Positions 5,801-6,856 of a stretch of DNA of 6,856 bases are shown piece by piece. The DNA comes from Hyphomicrobiales bacterium. Its GTDB lineage: Bacteria; Pseudomonadota; Alphaproteobacteria; Rhizobiales; Xanthobacteraceae. A program made the translations under genes and the position numbers. The first letter of the stretch is position 1. Each line of letters starts with the position of its first letter. Location: assembly GCA_016210825.1 (NCBI GenBank), contig JACQTM010000075.1:1-6856 (forward strand), given 5' to 3'. The notes beneath the pieces are model-generated. The model saw only the letters and a program-made list of their open reading frames with translations, was not told the origin of the DNA and made no database searches.

Positions 5801-5855
5801 ACTAGAACATGATCCGGTCAAGTGGAATCAGATGATGCTATGGATTCTGATTTTT
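5801..5855. repeat. Repeat-like segment with an inverted repeat between the malonate genes
   Basis: The stretch beginning CTAGAACATGATCCGG, then CAAGTGGAATC, resembles, from memory, palindromic intergenic repeats dispersed in rhizobial genomes. Within it AATCAGA (5826-5832) and TCTGATT (5846-5852) form a perfect 7-bp inverted repeat with a 13-nt loop, followed on the plus strand by TTT. It lies between matB and the terminator candidate. The assignment to a repeat family is recall and untested. Confidence 0.35.
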
Positions 5856-5890
5856 ACGCGGGTCCAGCGGCGAATCGTAGCGCCTTTCGG

Positions 5891-5924
5891 AAAAAAATGC
5901 GCTCGCCGTACTATCCCGCGAGCG
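5891..5924 (-). terminator. Probable rho-independent terminator at the end of the malonyl-CoA decarboxylase gene
   Basis: Read on the minus strand, CGCTCGC (5924-5918) pairs perfectly with GCGAGCG (5906-5900) over an 11-nt loop that contains the decarboxylase stop codon (5913-5911). Two bases later there is a run of seven T (5897-5891). Stem, GC content and T run fit an intrinsic terminator. It would end or reduce transcription before matB. Confidence 0.6.
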
Positions 5925-6856
5925 GAACTATTTCGCTCGGGGCGCCGCGCACGAGACGCTTTACCGCATTGGATGCCGCGATCGTGCGATTTGCCGCGTA
6001 GGCTTCGTGGTTCTTCTCGATGTCCTCGAGATCGTAGAGATAGTTGACCATCAACCCATGCGACTGCTGGAGGGCTTTTTCAGAGGTATCGGCGAGCCAG
6101 TTGAGCTGCTCGAGCCGGGCGCCGTTACCGAGATGAAAACGCGCCACGGAATCAACAGGCGTGCCGCGTGAATTACGAGCATAGAGAAAATACCACGCCG
6201 CCGCCCGCATCATCGGCTGCTCGATTACCGCGTATTTTTCCGGAACCTCCCACCAGCGCGCCTCGTCAAGGCCGGCCAACGCAGCGCGATCGTCTTCGGT
6301 CAACGCCCGAGGCGTTTCAGCGATACGCTCGCGGCGTAACCATTCGGCAAAGCCCGGCGCCGGCGAGAGTGTCACAAACGTTGAAAGCCGGGGGATATCC
6401 CGGGAAATTTCCTCGACCACTTGTTTGATGAGAAAATGACCGAACGTGACCCCGGCAAGGCCGTGCTGACAATTGGAGATGGAATAGAAGACCGCGGTCC
6501 CCGCCCGCTCGGGATCGAGCGGCTCGCGTTTGTCCGCAAGGATCGGCTCGATCGAACTTGTGATCTCGCGCACGAGCGCGACCTCGACAAAAATCAACGG
6601 CTCATCCACGAGCGCGGGATGGAAAAAGGCGTAGCAGCGGCGATCCGGCGGATCGATGCGCCTACGCAGATCGTCCCAACTACCGATCTTGTGCACGGCC
6701 TCGTGACGGATGATCTTCTCAAGGATGTTCGCCGGCGTCGCCCAGTCGATTCGCCGCAGCACCAGAAAGCCGCGGTTGAACCACGACGCAAATAAATGGA
6801 CGAAATCGGCATCGACCACACCGAGATCAGTGCGATGATCCATGGTATCCATCAAC
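5911..6856 (-). CDS. matA: Malonyl-CoA decarboxylase, C-terminal part (5' end beyond right edge)
   Basis: About 314 residues of a malonyl-CoA decarboxylase, which converts malonyl-CoA to acetyl-CoA and CO2. The frame is open to the window edge; bacterial members are usually about 450 residues, so roughly a third is missing and the first in-frame ATG here (6852) is internal. Visible family blocks (numbered from that region): SWFNRGFL (24-31), FFHPALVDEPLIFVEVAL (77-94), VFYSISNCQ (122-130), TLSPAPGF (162-169), RFHLGNGA (239-246) and GLMVNYLY (267-274). By comparison with human MCD the catalytic serine lies in the SPxPGF block and the catalytic histidine in FHLxNGA; both are present. The second proline-flanked position is alanine where isoleucine is usual. 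It precedes matB on the same strand, the gene order known for rhizobial mat operons, with an unusual 139-bp gap. Confidence 0.92.
   Translation of the reverse strand, partial: LMDTMDHRTDLGVVDADFVHLFASWFNRGFLVLRRIDWATPANILEKIIRHEAVHKIGSWDDLRRRIDPPDRRCYAFFHPALVDEPLIFVEVALVREITSSIEPILADKREPLDPERAGTAVFYSISNCQHGLAGVTFGHFLIKQVVEEISRDIPRLSTFVTLSPAPGFAEWLRRERIAETPRALTEDDRAALAGLDEARWWEVPEKYAVIEQPMMRAAAWYFLYARNSRGTPVDSVARFHLGNGARLEQLNWLADTSEKALQQSHGLMVNYLYDLEDIEKNHEAYAANRTIAASNAVKRLVRGAPSEIVPLAG

Noticed and set aside
1..6856. CRISPR array, tRNA, rRNA, transposase, phage or toxin-antitoxin genes
   Set aside because: No evenly spaced direct repeats, no tRNA-like cloverleaf and no such protein motifs were seen on either strand.

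Overview
The window looks like chromosomal DNA of an alphaproteobacterium, most likely in the Hyphomicrobiales (Rhizobiales; Bradyrhizobium, Rhodopseudomonas or a relative). This is inferred from GC-rich coding sequence, a malonyl-CoA decarboxylase next to a MatB-type malonyl-CoA synthetase, and intergenic palindromes that resemble rhizobial dispersed repeats. I could not run a search, so the genus is not fixed.

Layout. Positions 1-222 (minus) hold the N-terminus of a GlpD-type glycerol-3-phosphate dehydrogenase that runs off the left edge. A divergent gap follows, and then two plus-strand genes: a class I glutamine amidotransferase-like protein (382-1248) and a short-chain dehydrogenase/reductase (1289-1996). 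They are 40 bp apart, and the gap contains a REP-like hairpin that also carries the ribosome binding site of the second gene. A terminator-like hairpin follows the dehydrogenase. Next is about 190 bp rich in small inverted repeats, which leads into a 53-residue secreted protein with two cysteines (2255-2416, plus). A perfect 11-bp hairpin (2441-2467) separates this gene from the convergent block on the other strand.

The minus-strand block, in transcription order, is malonyl-CoA decarboxylase (5' end beyond the right edge, stop at 5911), malonyl-CoA synthetase matB (5771-4257), an ABC exporter ATPase of the YadG type (4175-3249) and its ABC-2 permease of the YadH type (3252-2491). The two ABC genes overlap by 4 bp and form one transporter. 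The two malonate enzymes connect malonate, malonyl-CoA and acetyl-CoA. They are separated by 139 bp containing a good terminator candidate and a second repeat-like segment, so they may not be one simple transcript.

Most of the window is ordinary metabolism and transport, and I see no defence system, phage, CRISPR array or transposase. The items most worth a second look are the amidotransferase-dehydrogenase pair (orphan amidotransferase; dehydrogenase without the usual catalytic serine), the hairpin-rich leader of the tiny two-cysteine protein, the terminator between the malonate genes, and the presence of a YadGH exporter rather than a malonate importer downstream of matB.
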